Source of the DNA: Limnohabitans sp. 15K | Lineage (GTDB): Bacteria; Pseudomonadota; Gammaproteobacteria; Burkholderiales; Burkholderiaceae_C | Reading direction: 5' to 3' | Length of the DNA: 64,000 bases | Assembly (NCBI RefSeq): GCF_002778285.1 | Contig: NZ_NESM01000001.1 | Coordinates: forward strand, 390,529 to 454,528 | Shown here: positions 25,326-32,879 of the stretch, piece after piece | How the letters are laid out: every line of letters begins with the position of its first letter | Numbering within the stretch: the stretch's first letter is position 1 | Position numbers and translations under genes: made by a program | Notes under the pieces: generated by a model | Databases searched by the model: none | What the model saw: the letters and a program-made list of their open reading frames with translations, nothing else | What the model was told of the DNA's origin: nothing

Positions 25326-26491
25326 GCCGCGCCGATGTGGTGATTGTGGGCAGCGGCGTGATGGGCGCGGCCACGGCCTATTGGCTGACCCGATTGCAGC
25401 CTGGCCTGCGCGTCACGCTGGTCGAGTCGGACACCCGCTACGAAAAAGCCTCCTCGTCGCTGTCGGCCAGCTCCATTCGCCAGCAGTTCACCTGCCCCGT
25501 CAACATCCGTCTGAGCCAGTACGGCATCGCATTTTTACGAGAGGCCGAAGACCACTTGGGCCTGCCCGATCACCCGGTGCAACTGGGCTTGCAGGAGCCC
25601 GGCTATTTGTACCTGGCCCAGACCGAGCAAACGGCAGCCCTGCACACCGCGCACCAGATCCAAAAGCAAGCCGGGGCCGATGTGGCCTTGCTCGGCCCCG
25701 AGGCCCTGCGCCAGCGCTTCCCCTGGCTGAACGTGGACGATGTGGCGCTGGGCAGCCTGGGCCTGAGTGGCGAGGGTTGGTTTGACGGCCCGGCGCTGCA
25801 CCAGGCCTTCTTGAAAAAAGCCATGTCGCAAGGCGTGCAGCGCCTGCACGGCCGTGTGGTGAGCATGGACCACACAGCAGGTCAAGTGACCACCGTGCGG
25901 CTGGCCAGTGGCAACACTTTGTCTTGTGGGCAAGTTGTCAACGCAGCGGGACCTTGGGCTGGCGAAGTAGCGGCCATGGCCGGGGTGCAGTTGCCCATCG
26001 AGGCGGCGAGGCGCACGGTGTTTGTGCTGTCGTGTCCCGAGCCGCTGCCGCAGTGCCCCTTGCTGATCGACCCGAGCGGTTGGTGGCTGCGGCCCGAAGG
26101 TCGGTTTTTGATCAGCGGCGCTGAGCCTTTGCACACCGAACCCGGCTTGCCACTGGAACCCAACTGGGCCGAATGGAACGACGAGCAATGGGCTTCGCTC
26201 GCGCACCGCATTCCGGCGCTGGCGGCTTTGCGGGTGGAGCGGGCTTGGGCGGGTTATTACGAGATGAACACCTTCGACCACAATGCCGTGATGGGCCCAC
26301 ACCCGGAGCTTAGAAACCTGTATTTCATCAACGGGTTTTCAGGCCACGGCATGCAACACGCCGCGGGTGCCGGTCTGGCCCTGGCCGAATGGATGCTGCA
26401 GGGTCAAGCGCAAACCATCGCCGTGCAAGAACTGGGATTTGATCGACTGATACACAACAGGCCGCTGCGCGAGTTGGCGGTGATCGGCTGA
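25322..26491 (+). CDS. FAD-dependent oxidoreductase, glycine/D-amino-acid oxidase (DAO) family
   Basis: 389 residues. The dinucleotide-binding motif VVIVGSGVMGAATAYWL gives GxGxxG at 10-15. SSSLSASSIRQQFTCPVNIRLS is typical of sarcosine-oxidase/DAO-like enzymes. The C-terminal FAD contact is FINGFSGHGMQHAAGAG. It oxidises a secondary or primary amine of an amino acid to the imine. Its ATG overlaps the stop of the cyclodeaminase-like gene, so the two are co-translated and probably act in sequence. It is the last gene of the operon. Confidence 0.92.
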   Translation: MSRADVVIVGSGVMGAATAYWLTRLQPGLRVTLVESDTRYEKASSSLSASSIRQQFTCPVNIRLSQYGIAFLREAEDHLGLPDHPVQLGLQEPGYLYLAQTEQTAALHTAHQIQKQAGADVALLGPEALRQRFPWLNVDDVALGSLGLSGEGWFDGPALHQAFLKKAMSQGVQRLHGRVVSMDHTAGQVTTVRLASGNTLSCGQVVNAAGPWAGEVAAMAGVQLPIEAARRTVFVLSCPEPLPQCPLLIDPSGWWLRPEGRFLISGAEPLHTEPGLPLEPNWAEWNDEQWASLAHRIPALAALRVERAWAGYYEMNTFDHNAVMGPHPELRNLYFINGFSGHGMQHAAGAGLALAEWMLQGQAQTIAVQELGFDRLIHNRPLRELAVIG

Positions 26492-26493
26492 AG

Positions 26494-26853
26494 TCAAAGG
26501 TCTTCGCGGGCTTCGATCTGCAGGCGTTTCACCACTGCGCCACGGGTGCCTGCCACCGCGCGGATGCGCAGGGCAGGACCTGCTTCGAGCACCAAGCGGC
26601 AGTGGTAATCGAGCCCATCGGTCTGACCTGGACAGCTGCTGGCAACCTGCCTGTGCCATTGCCGCTGACCGTCGATCTCCAGCGTCAAGGCATGCCAGGC
26701 CTCTGCGTTGTCTTCAGGCACACGCACCAGCAAGCTCACATCGATGTCGAACGTGCGAGAACGCTTGAGCGCGCCGGGAATGTTGAGCACGGCCACCGCA
26801 TCGCCCACGCCCACCTCGGTGCGCCACAACTCGGGTTTTGCCAATGCAGCCAT
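26494..26853 (-). CDS. Conserved hypothetical protein
   Basis: 119 residues; no signal peptide or membrane span. It looks beta-rich with WRTEVGVGDAVAVLNIPGAL near the start and ends RGAVVKRLQIEARED. No family is recognised. It starts 5 bases after the glutaredoxin-like gene's stop on the same strand, so the two form an operon and may act together. The end is convergent with the DAO gene (2 bases between stops). Confidence 0.65.
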   Translation of the reverse strand: MAALAKPELWRTEVGVGDAVAVLNIPGALKRSRTFDIDVSLLVRVPEDNAEAWHALTLEIDGQRQWHRQVASSCPGQTDGLDYHCRLVLEAGPALRIRAVAGTRGAVVKRLQIEAREDL

Positions 26854-26858
26854 GTCGA

Positions 26859-27227
26859 TCAGGCTTTGAGCAAGGTCTGGAGTTCGCCGCTGTCGATCAG
26901 TCGGCGCAGATCGTCAGCCCCACCCACCAAGGTGCCGCGCACAAACACCATCGGGAAAGTAGGCCAGCCGGTCCACATTTTCAGGGCATTGCGCAAGCGC
27001 CATTGCGAGAAATAGCTGCCAAATTCGATGTATGCGTGCGCCACGCCCACCGCGGCCAGCGCCTTGCGCGCTTTGCCCACAAAGGGGTTACCCGACAAGC
27101 CCACCACCACAACAGGGTGCTGGGCCATGGCGCTTTGCACCTGCTGGATCACGGGCAGGTGGTATTCGGCAATGCGTTGGCGAATGGCCGGGTGAATGGC
27201 CGATTCAGCGAGAAATTGTCTGGTCAT
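26859..27227 (-). CDS. Glutaredoxin-like protein lacking catalytic cysteines
   Basis: 122 residues with a thioredoxin/glutaredoxin fold from about residue 37. HPVVVVGLSGNPFVGKARKA occupies the place of the usual C-P-x-C or C-G-F-S active site, but Asn47-Pro-Phe-Val replaces it, and the protein has no Cys at all. The cis-Pro loop (WPTFPMVFVRG, TFP at 90-92) and the glutathione-site GGADDL (102-107) are kept. SYFSQWRLRNALKMWTGWPT resembles the monothiol glutaredoxin helix. It probably binds a partner or glutathione without redox chemistry. The pattern suggests a conserved variant rather than decay. Confidence 0.85.
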   Translation of the reverse strand: MTRQFLAESAIHPAIRQRIAEYHLPVIQQVQSAMAQHPVVVVGLSGNPFVGKARKALAAVGVAHAYIEFGSYFSQWRLRNALKMWTGWPTFPMVFVRGTLVGGADDLRRLIDSGELQTLLKA

Positions 27228-27275
27228 GGGAGTCCTTTGGAGCCGAGAAAGGTCGACAAGAGATGCGAAGAGGTC

Positions 27276-27863
27276 TCAGCCTTTGAGGGCGTTGGCCCCA
27301 TCGTGCATGAGTTGCGCAATATTGGCAGGCCCCAGCAACTGCATGGGGCTGTTGTTGGCCAGGTCAACGGCCGCCTGGCTGAAGACGCCCAAACTCATAC
27401 AGGTGCACGAAAAGGCATCCCGGCTTTCACGGACCGCCAGCAATTCACGTAAATGTTCGGCACCCACGGTGGCCGCTTTCCAGCGCTTGGCACTGACCAA
27501 GGTGATGCGGCCATTTTTTTCAATTTGGAAATCGGCCGGGCCATCGTTCAAGGAGGTGACCACAAAGCCCTGCTGCCTGAGCGCCTCTTCGACCAACACC
27601 GAAAAATCTCGCCAACCCATGCCCCGAGCCTGCTCGACGAGTTCCTGAATACGGCTGGCAGGGATGGCTTTTCTTTGACGCCAAGCCGCCATGACGCCAA
27701 TGACAAAGAACGGGAATCCGCCGAGCATGCCCGGGATTTTGTAAGCGTCAGGCAGCAAAGCGCCAGCCACCAATGCCACAGCGAACATCACCAAGAAGCT
27801 CACCCACCAAGGGGCGCGTAACAAAGTCGCAAACAACGACTTTTCAGACATTTTGAATTTCAT
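27276..27863 (-). CDS. Membrane-anchored Mrr-like restriction-endonuclease-fold protein
   Basis: 195 residues with two membrane spans near the N-terminus (about 19-38 and 44-61), then a C-terminal Mrr_cat-like domain: RDFSVLVEEALRQQGFVV, GPADFQIEKNGRITLVSAKR, WKAATVGAEHLREL. The family's catalytic D...(Q/E)xK appears as D111...S124-A-K126, so the middle acidic/amide residue is replaced by Ser. Cleavage activity is therefore uncertain. Members with membrane anchors occur in many proteobacteria without a known role. Start at Met1 (27863) or Met5 (27851). It is a single gene, divergent from the cupin. Confidence 0.75.
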   Translation of the reverse strand: MKFKMSEKSLFATLLRAPWWVSFLVMFAVALVAGALLPDAYKIPGMLGGFPFFVIGVMAAWRQRKAIPASRIQELVEQARGMGWRDFSVLVEEALRQQGFVVTSLNDGPADFQIEKNGRITLVSAKRWKAATVGAEHLRELLAVRESRDAFSCTCMSLGVFSQAAVDLANNSPMQLLGPANIAQLMHDGANALKG

Positions 27864-28025
27864 GGGTCATCAGAAGTTGAGATCAGCACCCGTCAAGTGC
27901 GCACAGCTGGAGAGCCTTGAAGAGCTCAGCGACCTGAGTTTAGTGGTCCCACGGTCTGGGATCTGCAAAAACACAGCCAAGTCACATGCTAAAGTGAAAA
28001 TATCTGTTTTTAAAAGATACAAGCC

Positions 28026-28532
28026 ATGTCTCAGAACGATCACACCCCTCCCTCAGCGCACGATCACCCGCCGACCGACTGGAAACACGATGGTGTGCGC
28101 GTGGTGCAGCATGACCAGTTGGACGGCAATGTGCCCTCCACACCGGGCATGGACCGCAAAGCGGCCATCAACTTTGCTCGGGTGGGCGCTCAAAAGCTCT
28201 GGGCAGGCACGGTGCACATTCACCCCAATGCCAAAACCGGCGCACACCACCACGGGCCCTTGGAAAGCGTGATCTATGTGGTGAAAGGCCGTGCCCGCAT
28301 GCGTTGGGGCAATGCGCTGGAATTCACCGCCGAAGCCGGACCTGGTGATTTCATTTATGTGCCGCCCTATGTGCCGCACCAAGAAATCAACGCCAGCGAA
28401 GACGAGACATTGGAGTGCGTCTTGTGCCGCAGCGATGGTCAGGCGGTGGCGGTCAACATGGACATCGACCCTGCTGAAAAACCTGAAACAGTCCTTTGGA
28501 TCGATCCCACCCACCCCCAAGGGGGCGTTTGA
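28026..28532 (+). CDS. Cupin domain protein
   Basis: 168 residues. The double cupin motif is AKTGAHHHGPLESVIYVVKG followed by GDFIYVPPYVPHQEINAS, giving the metal-binding His/Glu set (HHH-x-E type and the later His). The N-terminus is His/Pro-rich. It is a small single-domain beta-barrel protein of unknown substrate; relatives bind metals or act as isomerases or dioxygenases. A 162-base divergent gap separates it from the Mrr-like gene, and a GC-rich hairpin follows the stop. Confidence 0.85.
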   Translation: MSQNDHTPPSAHDHPPTDWKHDGVRVVQHDQLDGNVPSTPGMDRKAAINFARVGAQKLWAGTVHIHPNAKTGAHHHGPLESVIYVVKGRARMRWGNALEFTAEAGPGDFIYVPPYVPHQEINASEDETLECVLCRSDGQAVAVNMDIDPAEKPETVLWIDPTHPQGGV

Positions 28533-28538
28533 AGGCAA

Positions 28539-28560
28539 CACCCGGTCTCACGACCGGGTG
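28539..28560. terminator. GC-rich hairpin between convergent genes (weak terminator)
   Basis: A 9-bp perfect stem, CACCCGGTC at 28539-28547 with GACCGGGTG at 28552-28560, and a 4-base loop, between the stops of the cupin and the Bug gene. No T-tract follows on either strand, so it may pause polymerase or protect mRNA ends rather than terminate by itself. Confidence 0.5.
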
Positions 28561-28573
28561 ACTCACACCGCCA

Positions 28574-29554
28574 TCAATCCACCGTCACGCCAGCGTTCTT
28601 GACCACTTGGCCCAAACGGATCGTTTCTTTGCGGATCAACTCACCAAACTGAGCGGAAGTGCCGCCCACCACAGGGGTGCCGATGGCTTCCCACTTTTTC
28701 TTGAATTCGGGGTCGCTGAAGATCGCATTCAAAGTGGTGTTGAGCTTTTGCACAACTGGCGCAGGTGTGCCCGCACGCACGGCAATACCGTGCCAGCCGG
28801 TCAGTTCGTAACCGGGCACGCCGGCCTCGATCATGGTCGGCACATGGGGCAGCGAGGGGTGGCGCTTGGCCGAGGTCACGGCCAAGGGTTTGAGCTTGCC
28901 GCCCTGGATATGGGGCAATGAGCTGCCCAGAATGTCAAACATCACCTGAACCTGCCCACCGATCAAGTCGTTGAGCGCAGGGCCTGCACCACGGTAGGGA
29001 ATGTGCGAGATGTTGGTGTTCATCTGGGTGTTGAAAATTTCGCCTGCCAAGTGCTGGGGCGTGCCGTTTCCAGCAGAAGCGAACGCAAGTTTGCTGTCTG
29101 GCTTTTGCGCCAGAGCGATCAACTCCTTGACGCTGTTGACAGGCACGCTGGGGTGCACTTCCAGCACCAGCGGAAAAGCCGAAATCTGGATCACGGGGGT
29201 CAGATCGGTCATGGGCACAAACGGCATGCTGCGAAAGAGCGTGGGGTTGACCGCCATCGGGCCGCTGGCTGCCAACAGCAAGGTGTAACCATCGGCTGGC
29301 GCTTGCTTGGCCACTTCGGCGCTGCCCAGGTTGCCACCCGCACCGCCTTTGTTGTCCACGATCACCGTCACGCCCAAACGCGTGGTCAATTCACTTTGCA
29401 ACATGCGGGCCATCAGGTCGGTGGGGCCACCCGGTGGGTAAGGCACCACAAAACGGATGGTTTTGCTGGGGTAGTTGTCCTGCGCCAAAGCGGGCAAAGC
29501 GGTGGCCGCCAACAAGGCGGTAGACAGTGCTGCGACGAAAGTGCTGCGTTTCAT
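28574..29554 (-). CDS. Bug/TctC-type substrate-binding protein (copy 2)
   Basis: 326 residues. The signal peptide MKRSTFVAALSTALLAATAL ends near ALAQD. Landmarks are KTIRFVVPYPPGGPTDLMAR, NKGGAGGNLGSAEVAKQA and HIPYRGAGPALNDLIGGQVQ. It is a periplasmic carboxylate receptor. It is last in a minus-strand run with the dehydrogenase (30446) and BKACE (29582) genes, so its ligand is probably their substrate, such as a beta-hydroxy or beta-keto acid (inference). Confidence 0.93.
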   Translation of the reverse strand: MKRSTFVAALSTALLAATALPALAQDNYPSKTIRFVVPYPPGGPTDLMARMLQSELTTRLGVTVIVDNKGGAGGNLGSAEVAKQAPADGYTLLLAASGPMAVNPTLFRSMPFVPMTDLTPVIQISAFPLVLEVHPSVPVNSVKELIALAQKPDSKLAFASAGNGTPQHLAGEIFNTQMNTNISHIPYRGAGPALNDLIGGQVQVMFDILGSSLPHIQGGKLKPLAVTSAKRHPSLPHVPTMIEAGVPGYELTGWHGIAVRAGTPAPVVQKLNTTLNAIFSDPEFKKKWEAIGTPVVGGTSAQFGELIRKETIRLGQVVKNAGVTVD

Positions 29555-29581
29555 GGGGTGTCTCCTTTAAAAATGGAATGC

Positions 29582-30409
29582 TCAAGCGGCCAAAAAGGCT
29601 TCACGCGCCTGCTTGGCAGTGTAGAGGCTGCGGCCCAGCACTCGGGCCGAGTCGGCCACTTGGCGCACCAAGGCGGCGTTGTCGGGAGCGACTTGCCCGT
29701 TGTTGAGCAACAGGTTGTTTTCAAAGCCCACGCGCACATGGCCACCCAAAGCAGCTGCGGTGGTGGCACAAGCATGTTCGCCCGCACCAAAGGCGCACAT
29801 GGACCATGGCTCGTTGCCGGTGTGGGCCATGACAAACGGCAACAAGTCTTTGGCCTCAGACGTTTGGCCGACCGAATAACGGCCCAGCACAAACAAGAGC
29901 GACCAAGGCGCATCAGGGATCACGCCTTGCGCGCGCAAGGCTTGCCAGCGCTGCAGATCGGCCACGTCGTACACGATGACCTGGGTCATCACGCGCTCTT
30001 TGGCCAGCCAGCCAAAAAATTGGGCGAGACCCGCTTCGCCAATTTCAGGCTGGTCCACTTCGCGCAGGCCAACGGAAACCGCCTCGGGTTTGAGCGCGGT
30101 CACCATGGCGATTTGCTCAGGTGCTTTGTAAACGCGAGCCGCTTCGCTGGTGACTTGGATGATCATTTCATCGCCCACCGCCGCCTTGACCGCCTGCTGA
30201 GCATCGCGGTAGCCCTGCACGTCCAGGCTATGGCGCCCCTCAGCATCCCGGATGTGCATGTGGATCATGGCCGCGCCTGCGTCGAGGCACAACTTGGCGG
30301 TTTGGCCCAGCTCCGCCGTCGTGAGGGGCAAGGCCGAGTGATCAGGCCGCTGCTTGTAGGCGCCGTTGGGGGCCACTGTGATCAAAATGGGGTGTGAAAA
30401 AACTGCCAT
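29582..30409 (-). CDS. Beta-keto acid cleavage enzyme (BKACE, DUF849)
   Basis: 275 residues, TIM-barrel. It starts PILITVAPNGAYKQ, has the zinc-binding HMHIRD (His50, His52), and the conserved GGHVRVGFENNLLL near the C-terminus. The family condenses a beta-keto acid with acetyl-CoA, giving acetoacetate and a CoA ester; it includes 3-keto-5-aminohexanoate and dehydrocarnitine cleavage enzymes. It is followed by a Bug gene and preceded by a hydroxyacyl dehydrogenase-like gene that could supply its beta-keto substrate. Substrate class not assigned. Confidence 0.92.
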   Translation of the reverse strand: MAVFSHPILITVAPNGAYKQRPDHSALPLTTAELGQTAKLCLDAGAAMIHMHIRDAEGRHSLDVQGYRDAQQAVKAAVGDEMIIQVTSEAARVYKAPEQIAMVTALKPEAVSVGLREVDQPEIGEAGLAQFFGWLAKERVMTQVIVYDVADLQRWQALRAQGVIPDAPWSLLFVLGRYSVGQTSEAKDLLPFVMAHTGNEPWSMCAFGAGEHACATTAAALGGHVRVGFENNLLLNNGQVAPDNAALVRQVADSARVLGRSLYTAKQAREAFLAA

Positions 30410-30445
30410 GTCATGCCTTGTCTAGAAATTGTGGGGGGAGAAAAA

Positions 30446-31414
30446 TCAATCTTTTGCGTTCAGCGGTGGCAATTCAGAGGCGAGCAAATCCAAGCCCTGG
30501 CGCAGCAGGTGGTCGTAGCGCTCGCGCTCGGCCTTTTGGCCCTCGGGCGTCCAGCTGAAAAAGCCCTGCCCGGTCTTCATGCCCAAGTCGCCCCGGGCCA
30601 CGCGCTCTTGCAACACGCGAGCGGGTTCAGCATTCACGGCCAAGCTGGGGTACATGCTGGCGGCTGCGGCCGTGTGCACCTCCAGGCCGGCATGGTCACG
30701 CTGCATGACCGGGCCTGCCGCCAAAAAGCGAAAACCAAAGCCAAAGCGAACCGCCGCATCCACGTCTTCGGGCGAGGCCACGCCTTCGTCGATCAGGGCG
30801 AAGGCCTCACGCGCTAGCGCATGCTGCATGCGGTTGGCCAAAAAGCCCGGCTTGTCCTTGCGCACCAGCACTGGCACGCTGCCGCAACCCCGCATGAAGT
30901 CGCACAGCTGCTCGGCCTCTTGCACGCTGGACTTTGGCCCCAGCACCACTTCGACCAAGGGCACCAGATGTGCCGGCATGAAAAAGTGCAGACCCAACAT
31001 CCGCTCAGCCGTGGGCAAACCTTCGGCGATGGCACTGATCGGGAAACTGGAGCTGTTGCTGCACAGCAAGGTTTCAGATGCCGCCATTTGCGCCAGTTGC
31101 GCAAACAGGGCCTGCTTGAGGGGCAGTTTTTCCGGAATACATTCAATCAGCAGACACACGCCTGGCCAGGCGATGTCGGTCAAATTGGCCACGGCTTGCA
31201 CCCGCTCGGTGCGGTGCGCCATGCCCAGCGGTTCCAAGTTGTGGCGGACATGGGCTGCCAAAGCTTGGCGTTTGGCGGCGTCGGGCTCGACCACGGTGAC
31301 TTGGCTGCCGCCACGGGCCAGCACAATGGCCACATCCATGCCCATGGTGCCACCGCCCACCACCACGGTCCGGGCCTGCAAAGGAAGCAAAGAAATCATG
31401 TTTTGAATGCCCAC
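30446..31414 (-). CDS. 3-hydroxyacyl-CoA dehydrogenase / carnitine-dehydrogenase-like NAD-binding protein
   Basis: 322 residues: an N-terminal Rossmann domain (RTVVVGGGTMGMDVAIVLAR, GGGTMG at 20-25) and a C-terminal helical domain (DKPGFLANRMQHALAREA, MKTGQGFFSWT). The catalytic His of the family is in LGLHFFMPAHLVP. It oxidises a 3-hydroxy group with NAD. The length suits L-carnitine dehydrogenase-like stand-alone enzymes as well as 3-hydroxybutyryl-CoA dehydrogenases. The 36-base gap to BKACE supports a hydroxy-acid to keto-acid to cleavage route. Start at Met1 (31414) or Met6 (31399). Divergent from LysR. Confidence 0.9.
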   Translation of the reverse strand: MGIQNMISLLPLQARTVVVGGGTMGMDVAIVLARGGSQVTVVEPDAAKRQALAAHVRHNLEPLGMAHRTERVQAVANLTDIAWPGVCLLIECIPEKLPLKQALFAQLAQMAASETLLCSNSSSFPISAIAEGLPTAERMLGLHFFMPAHLVPLVEVVLGPKSSVQEAEQLCDFMRGCGSVPVLVRKDKPGFLANRMQHALAREAFALIDEGVASPEDVDAAVRFGFGFRFLAAGPVMQRDHAGLEVHTAAAASMYPSLAVNAEPARVLQERVARGDLGMKTGQGFFSWTPEGQKAERERYDHLLRQGLDLLASELPPLNAKD

Positions 31415-31479
31415 AGATTGAAATGGCTTGCAGTCTAGAAAACCCCCTTCGTTTCGTCCAGCCGTTTTTTCCCATAAAC

Positions 31480-31498
31480 TGATCTGAAATACAAATCA
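31480..31498. promoter_or_regulatory. Candidate LysR-type binding site
   Basis: TGAT-N11-ATCA (31480-31498) lies between the divergent dehydrogenase gene and the lysR ATG at 31507. It matches the T-N11-A form of LysR sites. It is very close to the lysR start, fitting autoregulation. A single short match. Confidence 0.4.
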
Positions 31499-31506
31499 AT
31501 GCAGCC

Positions 31507-32421
31507 ATGAACACCCCACTCAACTGGACGCCTCGCGATCTGGATATTTTTTTGGTGCTGGCCGAAACGGGCAGTTTCCGCCGCACGGCTGCACAAGTGC
31601 ATTTGTCGCAATCGGCGGTATCGGGTGTCATCGTTCGGCTCGAAGAAGCCCTCAGCACGCGCTTGTTTGACCGCACCACCCGCAGCGTGCACTTGACCGT
31701 GGCTGGCCAGGTGTTTGTCGAGCAAGCCAAGATTCTGAGTGCCCAAACGCTGGAGGCCGTACAGCAGGTCCAGCAAATCAAGCAGGTGCAGTCGGGCAAA
31801 GTCGCCCTCGCCGCCTTGCCCTCTTTGGCAGCGACGGTCGTGCCCCGGGTCATGGCCCGATTTGCGGCGCAGTACCCGCAAATTTCATTGCAACTGCACG
31901 ACACTTTGTCGGGTCCTGCCTTTGACCTGGTGCGGTCCGGCACGGTGGATTTGGCCTTAACGGCCGCCAACCCCGACTACGCAGACCTGGATTACACCCC
32001 CTTGTCGGCCGATGGCTTTGTACTGCTCATGCCTTTGGGTCACCCTCTGGCAAAAGTTCAAAGTCCCCTGAGCTGGCAGGCCGTGGGCGAGCTGACACAC
32101 ATCTCCATGCCCCTGCCTGCGAGCGTGCGGCAATACGCCAACACCGCCTTCATGTCGCACGGCATGGCTTTTCAGCCACGCTACGAAGTCGAGCACATCG
32201 CCACCATCCACGCCATGGTCAAAGCCGGTTTAGGGGTGGCCGCCCTGCCCGAATTGGCAGCAGCCTTTGTGCAGCAAGGCGGCGTGGCCACGCGGCGCCT
32301 GACGGGGCCGGACATCCAGCGGCCCATTGGCTTGGTGACGCGACGCCACCGAAGCCTGTCACCTGCCGCACAAGAAATGGTGCGCATGCTGCGGCAAGAA
32401 ACAACGGCTTTATTGCCTTGA
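31507..32421 (+). CDS. LysR-type transcriptional regulator
   Basis: 304 residues. The N-terminal winged helix includes VLAETGSFRRTAAQVHLSQS then AVSGVIVRLEEAL, followed by a periplasmic-binding-protein-like effector domain (SGKVALAALPSLAATVVPRV, MPLGHPLAK, VKAGLGVAALPELA). It probably controls the divergent dehydrogenase-BKACE-Bug operon in response to its substrate; the 92-base shared intergenic region supports this. LysR proteins are usually tetramers and negatively autoregulated. Confidence 0.95.
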   Translation: MNTPLNWTPRDLDIFLVLAETGSFRRTAAQVHLSQSAVSGVIVRLEEALSTRLFDRTTRSVHLTVAGQVFVEQAKILSAQTLEAVQQVQQIKQVQSGKVALAALPSLAATVVPRVMARFAAQYPQISLQLHDTLSGPAFDLVRSGTVDLALTAANPDYADLDYTPLSADGFVLLMPLGHPLAKVQSPLSWQAVGELTHISMPLPASVRQYANTAFMSHGMAFQPRYEVEHIATIHAMVKAGLGVAALPELAAAFVQQGGVATRRLTGPDIQRPIGLVTRRHRSLSPAAQEMVRMLRQETTALLP

Positions 32422-32482
32422 ACAATCCGACACTTTGCCTGGAGGGCCAACGCGCCCCCGAGCACTCCATTAAAGTGTCACC

Positions 32483-32833
32483 ATGAGTTCATCGAAAAAC
32501 GATCACCACGCTTTGTCTGAAGAAGAGGCATCCAGCGTCATTGCCATGGCTTGGTCAGACGACACCCCTTTTGAAGCGATTGCCTTGCAGTTTGGACTGA
32601 ATGAAGCCGAAGTGATCGCCTTGATGCGAGACCAGCTGAAAACACGCTCGTTCAGAGTCTGGCGCATGCGGGTCCGTGGACGGTCGGCCAAACACGGTGG
32701 CCTGCAGAAGTTGGACCGGCAATCACAAAGCCATGCCTCCCACACCCTGGTTCAATCGCTGGCACGCGACAGGGCACCAGAGGAGGATTTTCCGACGCCC
32801 CACTTGACGTTGACACCGGCATCGCTGCGCTGA
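32483..32833 (+). CDS. TIGR03643/DUF2805 family protein
   Basis: 116 residues. The conserved core is AMAWSDDTPFEAIALQFGLN followed by EAEVIALMRDQLKTRSFRVW and RMRVRGRSAKH, which defines this small family (a helix-turn-helix-like basic domain of unknown role). The Ser/His-rich C-terminal tail is variable. It starts 61 bases after lysR on the same strand, but a link is not evident. Confidence 0.85.
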   Translation: MSSSKNDHHALSEEEASSVIAMAWSDDTPFEAIALQFGLNEAEVIALMRDQLKTRSFRVWRMRVRGRSAKHGGLQKLDRQSQSHASHTLVQSLARDRAPEEDFPTPHLTLTPASLR

Positions 32834-32879
32834 AACTGCACGAGAGACTTGGCATGGAGACCCATGCCCATCAAGCGAC

